From Cryptomeria japonica (Eukaryota > Streptophyta > Pinopsida > Cupressales > Cupressaceae): a DNA stretch of 64,000 bases. The notes under the pieces were generated by a model, which did no database searches, had not been told where the DNA came from, and saw only the letters and a program-made list of their open reading frames with translations. The stretch spans positions 62,001 through 126,000 of the forward strand of contig NW_026728909.1 in NCBI RefSeq assembly GCF_030272615.1, in the 5' to 3' direction. The stretch's first letter is position 1. Every line of letters begins with the position of its first letter. The position numbers and the translations under genes were made by a program. This document shows, in pieces, positions 1 to 10,330 of this stretch.

Positions 1-364
1 ATATCCATGCAAATTTATTAGAATCCACTATTATGGATTGAGTTGATACAATATGTATTGGAAAGTAGATTAGTTTTGTGTTGAGTATATTTATTTATTA
101 ATTCTTACTCTATCTTATTAGCACCATATGTCCTTGTCACATCAAAGAGTGACATATCTTACTACAAACATAAAATAAATACATAATGAATACATATTTC
201 AAAATTAGAAATATATAACAACTTTCAACTAAAAAATATAAAATTAATTTCAAGTAAAATGAAATAATCTTTCCAAATAAAATAACTCATAACATTTAAA
301 TAAAAATAAGAACAAGAAAAAAAAAATGTCAAGTAATATAATTTTAATTATTGTAAAGTAATTT
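1..364. other. AT-rich intergenic stretch
   Basis: No gene or recognisable element was seen. The stretch is A+T rich with short homopolymer A runs near 315-330. From about 365 onward the sequence becomes recognisably paralogous to the 3' flank of TLP3. Confidence 0.5.
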
Positions 365-1147
365 GGCTCATGGGTTCCTTTCCCTATTGAGGTGGTTGGA
401 GATAGGGTGAAGAACTGATAGTGCTAAGTGCAAAAGTGTGTGGACTTCTTAAAGGCCTCCATTAATGTAGTGAGTCTAGATCATGTCAACTCGTCCTTTG
501 CATTCACAAACAACCAAAAACCTAATCAAGATATTCCAAAAGGTAATAATGTGAAAATTGAAACTTAGTTTCTCTAGTATGTTTAGTTTGAATGTAAAGC
601 TGATAAGAGATATTGGATGTAGCTACTATGTAGGATTTTGTCTAAGTAAGTAAGAGTAGAGATGCATTCTGGCCCTATTTTAGATTTGTTATTTAATTGA
701 AAAATTTTCAATTTTTAATATATATGGAATGCAACACCCAAAAGTAGCTAGTTTACAAAAAAATCAATTGTGACTCAAAATTTTATTTGATGAATGTAAA
801 TAATCTATATTTTAAAATTAAGATTTATAATTCAAAACAAGTAAATATCTGTATTATTTGAATATATATATATATATTTAATATATTAGAACTTAAAATG
901 TTAAAAAGATAACTGCATATGGATTAGCTTTTCCTCATTACCCATTAAAATACCGATGGAATTTTATTTACAATAAACTGTGATACTTGGAAACTGGCAT
1001 GTATACCTTACACCAACCGATGGCTTATTTACATGACTCTACCAAATGATAGTTTATGCCACCATATATCAGATACTAAATACACGGGTGATAAGATCAT
1101 AGCTGATTATTTGGAGGTTATAATGACTATGATGATCCTATATATAT
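365..1147 (-). other. TLP1 3' flank, paralogous to TLP3 downstream DNA
   Basis: Read on the minus strand, this region aligns by eye with 21692-24290 downstream of TLP3. Shared landmarks include the 3' trailer, a block around 473-660, and the block around 365-470 that matches 24183-24280 once the solo LTR there is removed. The duplicated TLP unit therefore extends about 0.8 kb past the stop codon. A short (AT)n run lies at about 863-880. Confidence 0.75.
963..968 (-). terminator. Putative polyadenylation signal AATAAA of TLP1
   Basis: AATAAA on the minus strand lies about 180 bases downstream of the TLP1 stop codon. TLP2 (5265-5270) and TLP3 (21815-21820) have the same hexamer in the equivalent GTAAATAAAA-like context, which supports a conserved 3' end signal. 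Confidence 0.55.
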
Positions 1148-1942
1148 CTAGGGACAGAATACAATACTATAGTCGGTGGTACCAGAGGGGCAGGTGAAAG
1201 TGCTGGAAGAATCGTCCTTAGCATAACTGTATGCCTGTGGGCACTGGTTCTTGAACATCATCGAGTAGTTTGTGGCGGGGCAGTTCTTGACATAGGAACC
1301 TCTGCAGCAATACTGGTCAGTTTGAAAGACAGTACAGGCACTATTGCATCCACCATTCACCTTCAATTCAGCAGGGCAAGCAGCATTCACGTCGGCTTTG
1401 CATGCAGGGGCAGTGCACTGTCCATTTGTAGGATTGATGGAGAGAGGAACGTTGAAGCCGTCAACCAGGGAGACATCGTAGAAGTCCTGGTTGCCATCTC
1501 CATTTAGGGTGTTCTCGACCAGCGTGGTCGGAACGCCCCCCGAGACTTGGCAGCTCAGTTGGCCGTTGCAGTCACCAGTTTGACAGGTTCCTCGGCCGCT
1601 CGCATCGAAAGAACAGCCAGTTCGGCCCCAGAATCTTGCCGCCTTTGTCCCTGCCGGCACATCGACGGTCCATGTCTGACCTTGGTCAAGCTGCTGCCCT
1701 CCTCCTGGTAGTCCTGCCGCCCAAACTGTGTACCCGCACTGGTTTCGTATATCAAACTTAACTGCCCACGCCTCTGCAACAAAACATACACACACAAAAA
1801 TTATCGTAAGGCCTAGAGAGATGTATATACCATTCAACAACCTACAACACGTATTATTTTACCAACACATCTTACGTTGCATATGCAAAGATATGGCCAG
1901 TCCAGCCACAAGAACAAGCGCAAGATCTGATACCATGGCCAT
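1148..1942 (-). CDS. Thaumatin-like protein TLP1 (PR-5 family), two exons
   Basis: Exon 1 is 1876-1942 and exon 2 is 1148-1773, both minus strand, joined over a 102-base GT-AG intron (1774-1875) that splits codon 23. The product is 230 residues. Residues 1-26 form a signal peptide ending AWA, so secretion is expected. The mature part has 16 cysteines, as in full-size thaumatin-like proteins with eight disulfides, and the family signature around [12 protein letters not shown]. Acidic-cleft candidates are visible: an Arg near residue 69, then Glu and Asp residues in the VEN, DFYDV and AKDD segments. A sequon NYS lies near the C-terminus. The start was chosen because the same ATG context (GGTATAATGGC) and exon length occur in TLP2 and TLP3; an ATG at 1840 lies inside the intron. 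Family members are apoplastic antifungal or stress proteins, and cypress-family homologues are pollen allergens (the Cry j 3 / Jun a 3 group). Whether this copy is expressed cannot be seen. Confidence 0.9.
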
Positions 1943-2007
1943 TATACCGTCTGAATTGAACGATTGAATGAAGATAGATAGATTGGGTATATGAGGAGGG
2001 ATTATTC

Positions 2008-2017
2008 ATTTATATAG
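2008..2017 (-). promoter_or_regulatory. TATA box of TLP1
   Basis: CTATATAAAT on the minus strand lies 66 bases upstream of the TLP1 ATG. The same ten bases occur at the same distance upstream of TLP2 (4234-4243) and TLP3 (20972-20981), so this is a conserved core promoter element. Confidence 0.75.
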
Positions 2018-2070
2018 AAAAAGATCGCTCCGCCGGTCATGAAGGAAGCAACAGAGGAAGGACCCGGCAT

Positions 2071-2167
2071 GAGAAGGCTAGTATCGTACGCATTCCGGTT
2101 ACAGAATTCAAGCTTGCATTTATAACATGACTTGACTTCAGGTAAGAGCTGCCCAGTTTCCAACCGT
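2071..2167 (-). promoter_or_regulatory. TLP upstream module, single copy before TLP1
   Basis: On the minus strand this reads AAACTGGGCAGC, then TTACCTGAAGTCAAGTCATG, then GCAAGCTTGAATTCTG. The same ordered blocks occur at 3681-3840, 3852-3970, 20253-20388 and 20835-20955, always upstream of a thaumatin-like gene and on its strand. TLP1 shows one recognisable copy while TLP2 and TLP3 show two. Function is inferred only from position and conservation. Confidence 0.6.
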
Positions 2168-2169
2168 AA

Positions 2170-2619
2170 GGGTCATCAATATTCAGATAATAGCTGTAAT
2201 ATTAAAGACAACCAAGTTTCACAACAAATCAAACCAACAAAACATAAATAGCCATATGATATGGGAAAAAAGGATGTTGGATTTAGTTTCATTGAACTTT
2301 AACTCTAAAGTAGCCAAATAAATATATAAGGACTTCCTAAAGTTTATTTTTTTATTTATTTTTGTAGCCCCCACCAATATTGTATAATAGACAAATTAGA
2401 TATGGGACTGAGCATTAAGACTTCTATTTGAAGACCAACCCTAGATAACACCCTTGGCCCTTCAACTATTAATAAATAATTTAGAGCCAACTACCTTAAG
2501 AATAAATATATAACGGGGTGAAGGACTCCCTTGTAAGATAAAATAGGACAAGAATGAAATATTGAAAAAAGAATTTAATATGATCTAACAAATATATTTT
2601 TCAAATTACCAATATAAAC
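2170..2619. other. Intergenic sequence between divergent TLP promoters
   Basis: AT-rich sequence with no gene or clear element seen. It lies between the TLP1 upstream module and dispersed repeat R1. Confidence 0.4.
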
Positions 2620-3660
2620 CTGTAAATTGGGAAAGAAATCTAGACTCCTAAAGAGGAATTGCTTATCTACAAAGAGAAAATATTCTCAAGGAGTTTCAAG
2701 CCTTTTGCAAATAGGGAAGGGTTGCAAAGAAGATGTAAGGGAGTTTAGATTACTTTCTTAGAATTTCTTAGTCATAGTTAAAATTTTATGTATGATTACT
2801 TATTTTTAATCTCATTGTTTGAAACTAAGTATATACAAAGAAAAAAAATCTTAAAATAATCATAAAAAAAATCTCTGACTAGAAAATTTTAAATATTTAG
2901 AAAATATAGTTGTCCTTTTAGATTTGCAAATTTCTAAAAAAAACTTGTTCCCCTAGACCTGAATCGACATTTCAAGATATTCTTATTTCACTATTGATAA
3001 TAATTTAGTCTATTTTTTTAAATCATAAGTTCATATTCCACTACTTATTTAACATTTTTATTTGAAAGCAAATAATACCTATTTAAAAATTAAACCAATT
3101 TTTTGAAATTATTATAATATTAGTTACAAAAGTCAATTAAAATGTATATTTTTCAAATATTAAATTTTAAACTATTGATATGTTGAGTATTAATTAATAA
3201 GTTGTAATCTCACTTTTAATTATTGACAAACTTGAAAAATTTATAAATACATTAATAAACATAAAATTTTAAAAATAGATTGAGAAACATTCATAAGAAA
3301 ACAAAGTATATAATTTAGAAAAATGGATCAATCAAACAAAATATCAAGTTTAACCAAAAGAAATTGTAAGCTTTTCCAATTTGATTCTATGAACTTAACA
3401 TCTTCTTCAAATAATTTTTCTACAGTTTTTTTGTTTGAACATTATTTATTAATAAATTGTATTCTCACTTTTAATTACTAATAAACTTAAATAAATTTAT
3501 AAATACATTAATAAGAATAAATTTAAAAAATAGATTTAAAAACATTTATAAGAAAACAAAATATATAATTTTTAAAAAGTGGGTCAATCAAACAAAATAT
3601 CAAGTTTAAGCAAAAGAAATTCTATGAAGTTAACATCTTTATCAAGATAATTTTACATCT
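2620..3660. repeat. Dispersed AT-rich repeat R1, copy A
   Basis: This stretch aligns with 10950-11760 in the same orientation; shared landmarks are TTATCTACAAAGAGAAAA and AGTCATAGTTAAAAT. It also contains an internal degenerate duplication: the segment around 3180-3360 (TTTATAAATACATTAATAA, then CAATCAAACAAAATATCAAG) recurs around 3445-3610. No coding potential was seen. It is probably a piece of an unclassified transposon. Confidence 0.6.
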
Positions 3661-3680
3661 TCCGATTTGATTCTTAGGGT

Positions 3681-3840
3681 ACCTTGGCTTTTCAAGTCAC
3701 TGAAATAGTTAGAATCAAAAACTGGCCAGCTATTACCTAGAGTCATTTCATGTATTCAATGCAGGTTTGAGTTCTGATAAACCAGGGCTCTCGTAGCATC
3801 CACGGCTTCTCAGCCGGGTCCATGCTAGTTTGCTTCCTTC
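3681..3840 (+). promoter_or_regulatory. TLP upstream module, distal copy before TLP2
   Basis: Contains TTGGCTTTTCAAGTC, then AACTGGCCAGC, TCATTTCATGTATT, TTTGAGTTCTGATAA, GGGCTCTCGTA and CAGCCGGGTCCATG in order. The equivalent distal module before TLP3 (20253-20388) has the same order. It lies about 470 bases or more upstream of the TLP2 ATG. Confidence 0.6.
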
Positions 3841-3851
3841 TGAAGTTATTA

Positions 3852-3970
3852 CGGTCGAAAACTGGGCAGCGGTTACCTGAAGTCAAGTCATGCACTAAAT
3901 GCAACCTGAAGTCAAGTCATGCACTAAATGTAAGTTTGAATTCTAATAACAAGGGCTTTCGTACGATGCA
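3852..3970 (+). promoter_or_regulatory. TLP upstream module, proximal copy before TLP2
   Basis: Shares AAACTGGGCAGC, TTACCTGAAGTCAAGTCATG and AAGTTTGAATTCTAATAAC with the other modules. Within it, a 29-base piece starting ACCTGAAGTCAAGTCATGCA is tandemly duplicated (about 3875-3932). Its downstream end, from the CTCGTA motif on, has been displaced: that part resumes at about 4167 after a tandem repeat insertion. Confidence 0.6.
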
Positions 3971-3971
3971 T

Positions 3972-4160
3972 TGACAATTCTATGAATACAATACATGTTA
4001 CACATTTTATGCATATAATACATGTTGCATATACATATAACTGCATCTAGATGCATCTTAGAATCTTATTCATACAATGCATGTTACACATCCTATGCAT
4101 ATAATGCATTTTACATAGACATATAACTACATGCAGATGCATCGTAGAAGCTGGATAGAC
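3972..4160 (+). repeat. Two-unit tandem repeat rich in ATGCAT inside the TLP2 promoter
   Basis: Two units of roughly 90 bases (about 3975-4064 and 4065-4155) share CATGTTACACAT, ATGCATATAAT, ACATATAACT and AGATGCATC. They interrupt the proximal module: the equivalent TLP3 promoter (20835-20955) runs straight from the CTCGTA motif into CTTCTCAGACCGAG. ATGCAT and CATGCA resemble RY elements of seed-type promoters, but that is only a resemblance. Confidence 0.65.
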
Positions 4161-4164
4161 GGTG

Positions 4165-4225
4165 CCCTCGTACGTCACACTACTGCTCAGACTGAGTCCA
4201 TGCTTCCTTCGTGTCTGCCCGGGAG
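4165..4225 (+). promoter_or_regulatory. Proximal promoter block of TLP2 with ACGTCA
   Basis: The block CTCGTACGTCAC, then GCTCAGACTGAGTCCATG, then CTTCCTTCGTGTCTG is shared with TLP3 (about 20906-20955). In TLP2 it contains ACGTCA, the core of a TGACG (TGA-bZIP type) site; TLP3 has a T in place of the C. It lies directly upstream of the TATA box. Confidence 0.5.
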
Positions 4226-4233
4226 ATCTTTTC

Positions 4234-4243
4234 CTATATAAAT
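4234..4243 (+). promoter_or_regulatory. TATA box of TLP2
   Basis: CTATATAAAT lies 66 bases before the TLP2 ATG, identical to the boxes of TLP1 and TLP3. Confidence 0.75.
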
Positions 4244-4308
4244 GATGAATCCTTCTTCATATACTCAATCTATCCATCTTCATTCGACCGTTCAATACAG
4301 ACGGTATA

Positions 4309-5092
4309 ATGGCAACAGTATCAGATCTTGTGCTTATTCTTGTGGCTGGACTGGCTATATATCTTCAGATGCAAGGTAAGCTGTATTGGTAACATAAGAG
4401 TTTTAGATTGAATACACTATATATCCGAGGTTCACAATAATAATATGCGTGTGTTTTTTGTTGCAGAGGCGGCAGCAGTTAAGTTTGAGATAACGAACCA
4501 GTGCGGGTACACGGTTTGGGCGGCAGGATTACCCGGCGGAGGGCAGCAGCTTGACCAGGGTAAGACATGGACCGTCGATGTGCCGGCAGGGACAAAGGGA
4601 GCAAGATTCTGGGGCTGAACCGGCTGCTCTTTTGATGCGAGCGGCCGAGGAACCTGTCAAACCGGTGACTGCAACGGCCAATTGAGCTGCCAGGTCTCGG
4701 GAGGCGTTCCCACCACGCTGGCTGAGTACACCCACAATGGAGATGGCAACAAGGACTTCTACGACGTCTCCCTGGTGGACGGATTCAATGGTCCTCTCTC
4801 CATCAATCCTACAAACGAACAGTGCACTGCCCCTGCATGCAAAGCCGACGTCAATGCTGTTTGCCCTGCTGAGTTGAAGGTGAATGGCGGATGCAATAGT
4901 GCCTGCACTGTCTTTCAAACTGACCAGTATTGCTGCAGAGGTGCCTATGTCGACAACTGTCCTGCCACAAACTACTCGATGATCTTCAAGAACCAGTGCC
5001 CTCAGGCCTACAGTTATGCCAAGGATGATACTTCCAGCACTTTCACCTGCCCTTCTGGAACCACTGACTACAGTATTGTATTCTGTCCCTAA
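4309..5092 (+). pseudogene. Thaumatin-like protein TLP2 with one premature stop at codon 73
   Basis: Exon 1 is 4309-4375 and exon 2 is 4467-5092, with a 91-base GT-AG intron splitting codon 23. Exon lengths (67 and 626 bases) equal those of TLP1, so there is no indel. The single visible lesion is TGA at 4616-4618, where TLP1 has CGA (Arg73). This is a C-to-T change at a CpG. Translation would stop after 72 codons, leaving the signal peptide and about 46 mature residues. Downstream of the stop all 15 remaining cysteines of the family pattern, the thaumatin signature and the C-terminal VFCP are preserved, which suggests a very recent loss. Promoter, splice sites and poly(A) hexamer look intact. 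It diverges head-to-head from TLP1. A sequencing or assembly error is possible, but the same TGA is present in the right copy at 58356. Confidence 0.88.
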
Positions 5093-5264
5093 ATCTATAT
5101 AGGAGTATGCTCATCTACATCCTAATAATCAGCTATGAGTGTATCACCTCCGTATTTAGTATCTGATATATGGTGGCATAAACTATCACTCGGTAGTCAT
5201 ATAAATAAGCCATCATTTGTTGTAAGGCGTTAGATGCAATTTTGAAGTATCACAGTTTACTATA

Positions 5265-5270
5265 AATAAA
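5265..5270 (+). terminator. Putative polyadenylation signal AATAAA of TLP2
   Basis: AATAAA lies about 170 bases after the stop codon, in the same paralogous 3' flank as in TLP1 and TLP3. Confidence 0.5.
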
Positions 5271-5339
5271 AGTCCAGTATTCTAATGGGCAATTTGAAAT
5301 AGGTAATTCATATGCAATATCTTTTTATAAATGTCTTTT

Positions 5340-6420
5340 ATTATTTTAGTAGGGAAGGGGTCCTAAACCCTTACAAAAAAAACAAATAAACTAGAGAGCA
5401 ACGACACAATCGCTGGCATTGGATAGCCAACACCCCAGAAAGCATAGAAACAACTCTCAAAAGTAATAAAACACTAACAATACCCACATAACTAAACATA
5501 ATAACCCTCTCCAACTTCCTACTATCCATAATACAACTACTAGCATATAACTAAAAAGAGTTCATAATAGTATCAGAGTACTTAATCCACATGAAAACAC
5601 CCAACATAAGGCATGTAGGCCTGTTTAGATAAAAGTCCATGTTAAAACTAATACTATCAGCTTTTGAAATCAACGCAGACCAAAAAAAAGCACCAACCCA
5701 ATAGCATCCTACTCATCCTTGATGACGTTCCATTCCCGCACAAGACACTACATCAGTTCCTTCTAGATCTTAGGTTACAACATGTCCTCTTTCTGCTCCT
5801 GTTGCAGGTTGACATCCTTCATCTTTTTTGCTTTTTTCTTCATCTTTCTCTATCTCAAGACAAACCCCATAACGACATTCTGCATAATTCATCAGTAATA
5901 GCACATAGGGAATTCAAGGCCTCTCCCATTAGCTGATGTCCTTGCGTATATTCATCCATCTTCGCTTTAAGGTTCATGACCTTAACTTGTAGGTTAATTA
6001 TCTAGTTTTGCTATTATTTGATGCTAAAATTCTCCTCCTCGGTAGGAGAGTCCTGAGAACAGGGCACCATTTCCACATCCTAAAAAAGTATTTTGAAGCA
6101 AGGATTTTTGTTTCGAATCAACCTTGTCCTCTAGAGAATCACTTAAACCCTTTGAATCCTCCTTACTGTCCTCCCCTTGTTCCTCCCCTTCCACCTGAAA
6201 TTCCTCATCCCCCCCCCCCTCCTCACTAGAGCTCCTGAGTTGTCATCATCATCAAGGGTAAAAGCCTTTGCCGGTTCAGGGGAAACATCTTCGGTTTCAA
6301 TTTGTTTTTCTTGTCTTTGGCGAGCAGATGAGCCAACCTTCTTTCACCAAAGTGACCCTCCTATTTCTCCTTTTCATGTAGGTTATCTTTCACCTAATCT
6401 CATAGTTCTTACAAGATGAA
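5340..6420 (-). pseudogene. Decayed transposon-type coding sequence, family unresolved
   Basis: TLP paralogy ends near 5340 and repeat-like DNA begins. On the minus strand the stretch from about 6390 down to 5680 translates into broken segments rich in Glu, Asp and Lys (for example an acidic run around 5940-6240 and a Lys-rich run around 5800-5860), separated by many stops. The terminal part (5340-5640) resembles the 3' tail at 27030-27300. A poly-C run lies at about 6211-6222. Plus-strand open frames here (5664-5936, 6008-6229, 6177-6419) look like antisense shadows. Which element this came from is not clear. Confidence 0.35.
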
Positions 6421-9400
6421 AAATCAGACACCAATAATATCTATACTACCTATTAGGGCATGAGTGTATTCGCATGAGTTTTTTGACAAATTTTTTTTAC
6501 CTTTTATCTTAAATTTATTTAATAGTAAACATGATTTTTTTATATTATTTCCAAATTGATGTCTCCCAACATTTTTTCAAATAGATATATTTAAAATATC
6601 TATACTAATTTTATTTACATTATTCAGTTTATGTTTATTTGAAAATGTATTTTGATTACTTAAGGGTTATTTTATAGTTTTAACTTAAAAATTGTTTAAT
6701 TTACTTAAGCATAATTTAAAGACAAATTTATTTTATTGACGTTTTTTTCTTATTCTTATTTAAACTTAAATTTTATTTAGAAGTTATTTAAAAAATATAT
6801 ATATTTTATTTTATTTTACTTGAATGTTGTTTTATATTTTTTATTTTAAATGTGTGTTATTGATGTATTTACTTTTATGTTTGTAGTAAGAATATGCAAC
6901 TCCTTGATGTGACCAAGACACATGGTTTGGATTAAATGGAAGAAGAATTTATAAATGAATATACCCAACACAAAAATGATGTACATTTTAATATGTATTG
7001 TAATAAACCAATTCATAATAATGGATCCTAATAGATTTGCATGGATAATAAATTTAAAATTTTTAAACTATAATAATAAGATGGGAGAATTTTTTCTTAA
7101 TTATATATTGCATATGAATTACCTTTATCACATTATTGATGAGATGATAGAAATTTTTATGTATATTATATTATCAAACACTTAACAATTTAATCCCACA
7201 ACAACCTATCCATAAAATATCCCCAAATCAAAGTCTCCAAATCTACATTGAAAGAGGATGCCCATGAATCTAGTTGTGATAATTATATCATTTTTTATTG
7301 ATGTACTTACATAACATATATTACATTAAAAATGAAGAAATCAAATATAATAGGTACTGCAAACCATTGCATATGTCAATGTCACATGATGTGTTGTTGT
7401 GATGACTAACCCTAGAACCTTAGTTAATATTATAATAATATTAATTTTGTTCAAAGAGAAATAATGTGAGTAACAAATTGTGAAGGGTACTTAACCATCA
7501 ATACATTCTCTCACGATGCTTCAAGCTCTAACAAATAAGCAACCATAAAAAAATCTTTAAAAAATGCATAAAATAAATTAGATAATGAAAAACTCAGTAC
7601 CTTATTTCACATCATCAATTTGTTAGCCTTTTCATCAAACCTCATGCAAAATCCCCTATTTGGACCATGGTAGCTAGATGGATCTATGGTTCCCAAATGG
7701 GCCCATGGCATCTAGTTGGGTCTGTGGCACCCAAATGTGACCATGAAACCTAAAATAGTTTTATCGTAGGGTTAACCTAAGTAATTTTTCATGTGCATAT
7801 TCAACAATCACAAAATCAAGTACATAGTAAAGTCGATGTGGCCTACCTCGTGCATGTAGGTTCCCTTTGTGGTGTGTTACCATAATATCTATATCTTGAG
7901 TAGTTGACACTCTCTCTTATGTGACATCTTTTCTCTCAAGATAGTGTGGACCCCTCTACGATACACTAAACTAAATAAGACAAAAAGATTCATGAAAAGT
8001 TAAATAAATTCAATATTTAAGAGATAAATTCTCTCAAAACACTAATTTAGCATGGATCAATCATTTCATCATAACTTGAGCTAGAGAGCTCCAATTTGCA
8101 TGTTGATTGTTGCATTGGAATTGTTATTTTGCTCTTGTTCTTACCAAATGCTATTTAATATAGTATTATTTTATTAATGACTATATTGGTATTTCTCATC
8201 ACTTATTTTCATAATTCAAAATGGTATACATGATACCATGCTTCTACATACATAAAGAGAAAGAAAAAATAAGGGGCATGTATCTACCTTCAAATTTTGT
8301 CACTCTTAGTAAGAATTTTGTACATGATTTTGATTTCACTAACAAAGTGGTTTTGCATAATCCTATTCCTAACATTGTATTACATGTATCAAGCTAAATT
8401 GGGGAAATTTTTTGAATACCTTTATGAGTATCCCTTTTACGTGAATATTTAATTTCTTGCACTTTACCTTGCATATTCATGTAGTGGAATATGACCGCTT
8501 AAGTGAAGGTTAAATGTAGTGTCACAAATTATACTCCTTAATTGTGAGCCCAATTTTAAACTGTCCCTAGCACTTTAGTTTTCCACTCCCCTAGGAATTT
8601 TAAATACCATTTCTAGCCTTGAATTTAACTCCCAATTCAAGAAGATGGGTCCTATTCTATTTTAAATTTCAAAACATCTTATTTCACATATTAATTTTCA
8701 TCAATTGAAAAAATTATGACCAGGTCTAATATTAGGGCCCTAATATCGCACATCTCACTTTTCTAGAGCCTATTTTGGTGGGACTAATCAAATTAACACA
8801 CATATCCTAACAAGAAATACCCAAAATTTTGGGTATTTTTAGTTTTAGCTATGACATTTTAGAATATGGTTGAGCAATTTTTTAATATAATTATTTTATG
8901 TCAATTTTTTATCAACATTAAGCTTGTAAATCATATATAAGAAATTAAATTTATTTAGTTGTGATATCAATCAAATATTATTCTTATCCTTATGATTCAT
9001 TTGTTCTTGAGTTGATTTATGCGTCACCTTTGATTGTCTCATCTACTATTCACTCTAATATATTTAAGTCAGTCTCTTATTTATGTTTGTTTATTTATTT
9101 GATTGCAGCAATACACATGCATAAGGGTCAGAGTACACACTATTTTTTAAGACCCAACTTGGCTATACATGGAAGTGGGAATCACAAAATGGGGCTTCAC
9201 TAAGGAAAGCCTAGGTATATATCTATAACACCATTTTTTATCTCTTTTGTGTATGAATAGGTTTAGATACATGTTGTAAGCCCAGTTTGTAGGTATAGGA
9301 GCATTGAGATGTCTAAGAAAAAGATTACCAAAGAAAAACTAGGAGAAAATGTCTCGACTATGGAACCTCGCACCATTGTCCTATTCGTTTGAACTAAAGT

Positions 9401-9769
9401 TTTGGGGGCTTGTAGTTTGGATCCTTTGGATACCATATCTAACACTCTCTAGCACTCTAACATTTTTCTAGACTAGGGTACCTAGGACACTTAATCGACT
9501 GTTTTAGGCTCAAATTTCTACCATAGGTGCACCTTTGAATCCCAATTTTACGTGTATAATTATAAATAGTTTCTTACTTGTTTATTGGTCTATTTTACCC
9601 ATTTATATGATAATTTACTTTTTTCTTGAGGACCTAATTAGCTCACATCTAAGTCAATAAATTGATTTTTCATGCAATAAATGATTAAATCCTAGGTTTC
9701 TTGACTCTTTTTGAGTAATATTTATTAAAGAATAACACCTTTGTGGCTTGTATTCAAACATTTTATGGA
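6421..9769. other. AT-rich intergenic DNA, no gene recognised
   Basis: I see no convincing gene. Short open frames at 6955-7185 and 8961-9203 have AT-driven composition and no recognisable motif. A two-unit degenerate tandem repeat of about 38 bases lies at 7664-7740 (CCATGGTAGCTAGATGG-like units). Short inverted self-matches occur, for example CCCAAAATTTTGGG at about 8820-8833. Confidence 0.4.
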
Positions 9770-9779
9770 GGAGAGTTTG

Positions 9780-10330
9780 ATTATGATTAAATTACTAGCT
9801 ATATTTCATCATCTTTCTTCCATATCAAACACTAAGTAATTTGAAAAGTTCCATTCCATAAAGAATCAAACTTCCCATTTTCTCTTTTAGGTTCCCTCTT
9901 TTTATCCCATAACATACTAGATCTCTTACCATGAAATTCCTTTGTTGAGCTCTTATGTCAAATTTTTTCTTTACCTTGGCTTGATGTAGGTAAATTCTAT
10001 CAATCATGTCTTCTCTCTAGGTTATTTGATCTTAGTGAGATACCTTCTTATTTTCTCTAAGGTACTTTAAAATAATTGATCTTCTATAATAGCTATAATC
10101 TAATAGCTAATAGATCTAGAAGAAAAGGAAAAGCATTACCTATTCCATGTACAAACTCAAAAGGCGACATTCCTATTTCCATCTTTGGTCTAGTCATATA
10201 TGCCCACAATACTTCATATAGTTTCATGTGCCAATTCTTCTAATTTTAGTCCACCAATTCTTAATGATAACAACTAAATGATGGTTACTCAACTCAGCTT
10301 GCCCATTCCCTTCAAACTAATGACATATAG
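9780..10330 (-). pseudogene. Ty3/gypsy integrase C-terminal remnant
   Basis: Minus-strand translation in broken frames gives, in order, a stretch like the integrase catalytic end (KLYEVLWAY-like, then MSPFEFVHGIGNAFPF), and then an open stretch at 9825-10007 reading MIDRIYLHQAKVKKKFDIRA and continuing to RDLVCYGIKR. This matches the usual plant Ty3 integrase tail, where an alpha-helical segment precedes a GDLV-type beta barrel. Several stops and frame breaks are present, so it is a dead fragment. The family is inferred from motif order; no search was done. Confidence 0.55.

Larger units (their letters stand above)
1..10260. repeat. Left copy of a 10.26-kb direct duplication (53740-bp spacing)
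   Basis: The first 10260 bases reappear at 53741-64000 in the same orientation. Every stretch compared by eye matched, including all open frames. The only difference I found is C at 10165 versus T at 63905. The match runs to both window edges, so its true ends are not visible. It holds TLP1, TLP2 and flanking repeats. It could be a recent tandem or segmental duplication with a 53.7-kb unit, or a false duplication made during assembly; the sequence alone cannot decide. Confidence 0.97.

Noticed and set aside
1774-1840. A start codon at 1840 giving a 230-residue thaumatin-like frame with a different N-terminus
   Set aside because: It lies in the intron. The 67-base exon at 1876-1942 is conserved in sequence, splice sites and ATG context in all three TLP copies and gives a proper signal peptide; the equal length of 230 is coincidence.
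4529-4918. Long minus-strand open frame opposite TLP2 (and similar ones opposite TLP1 and TLP3)
   Set aside because: It is the antisense of a strongly conserved coding exon; the frame is open only because of the codon pattern of the sense strand.
6955-7185. A 76-codon open frame rich in Ile, Asn, Met and Tyr
   Set aside because: Composition follows the AT-rich DNA; no motif, no conserved context and no regulatory signal.
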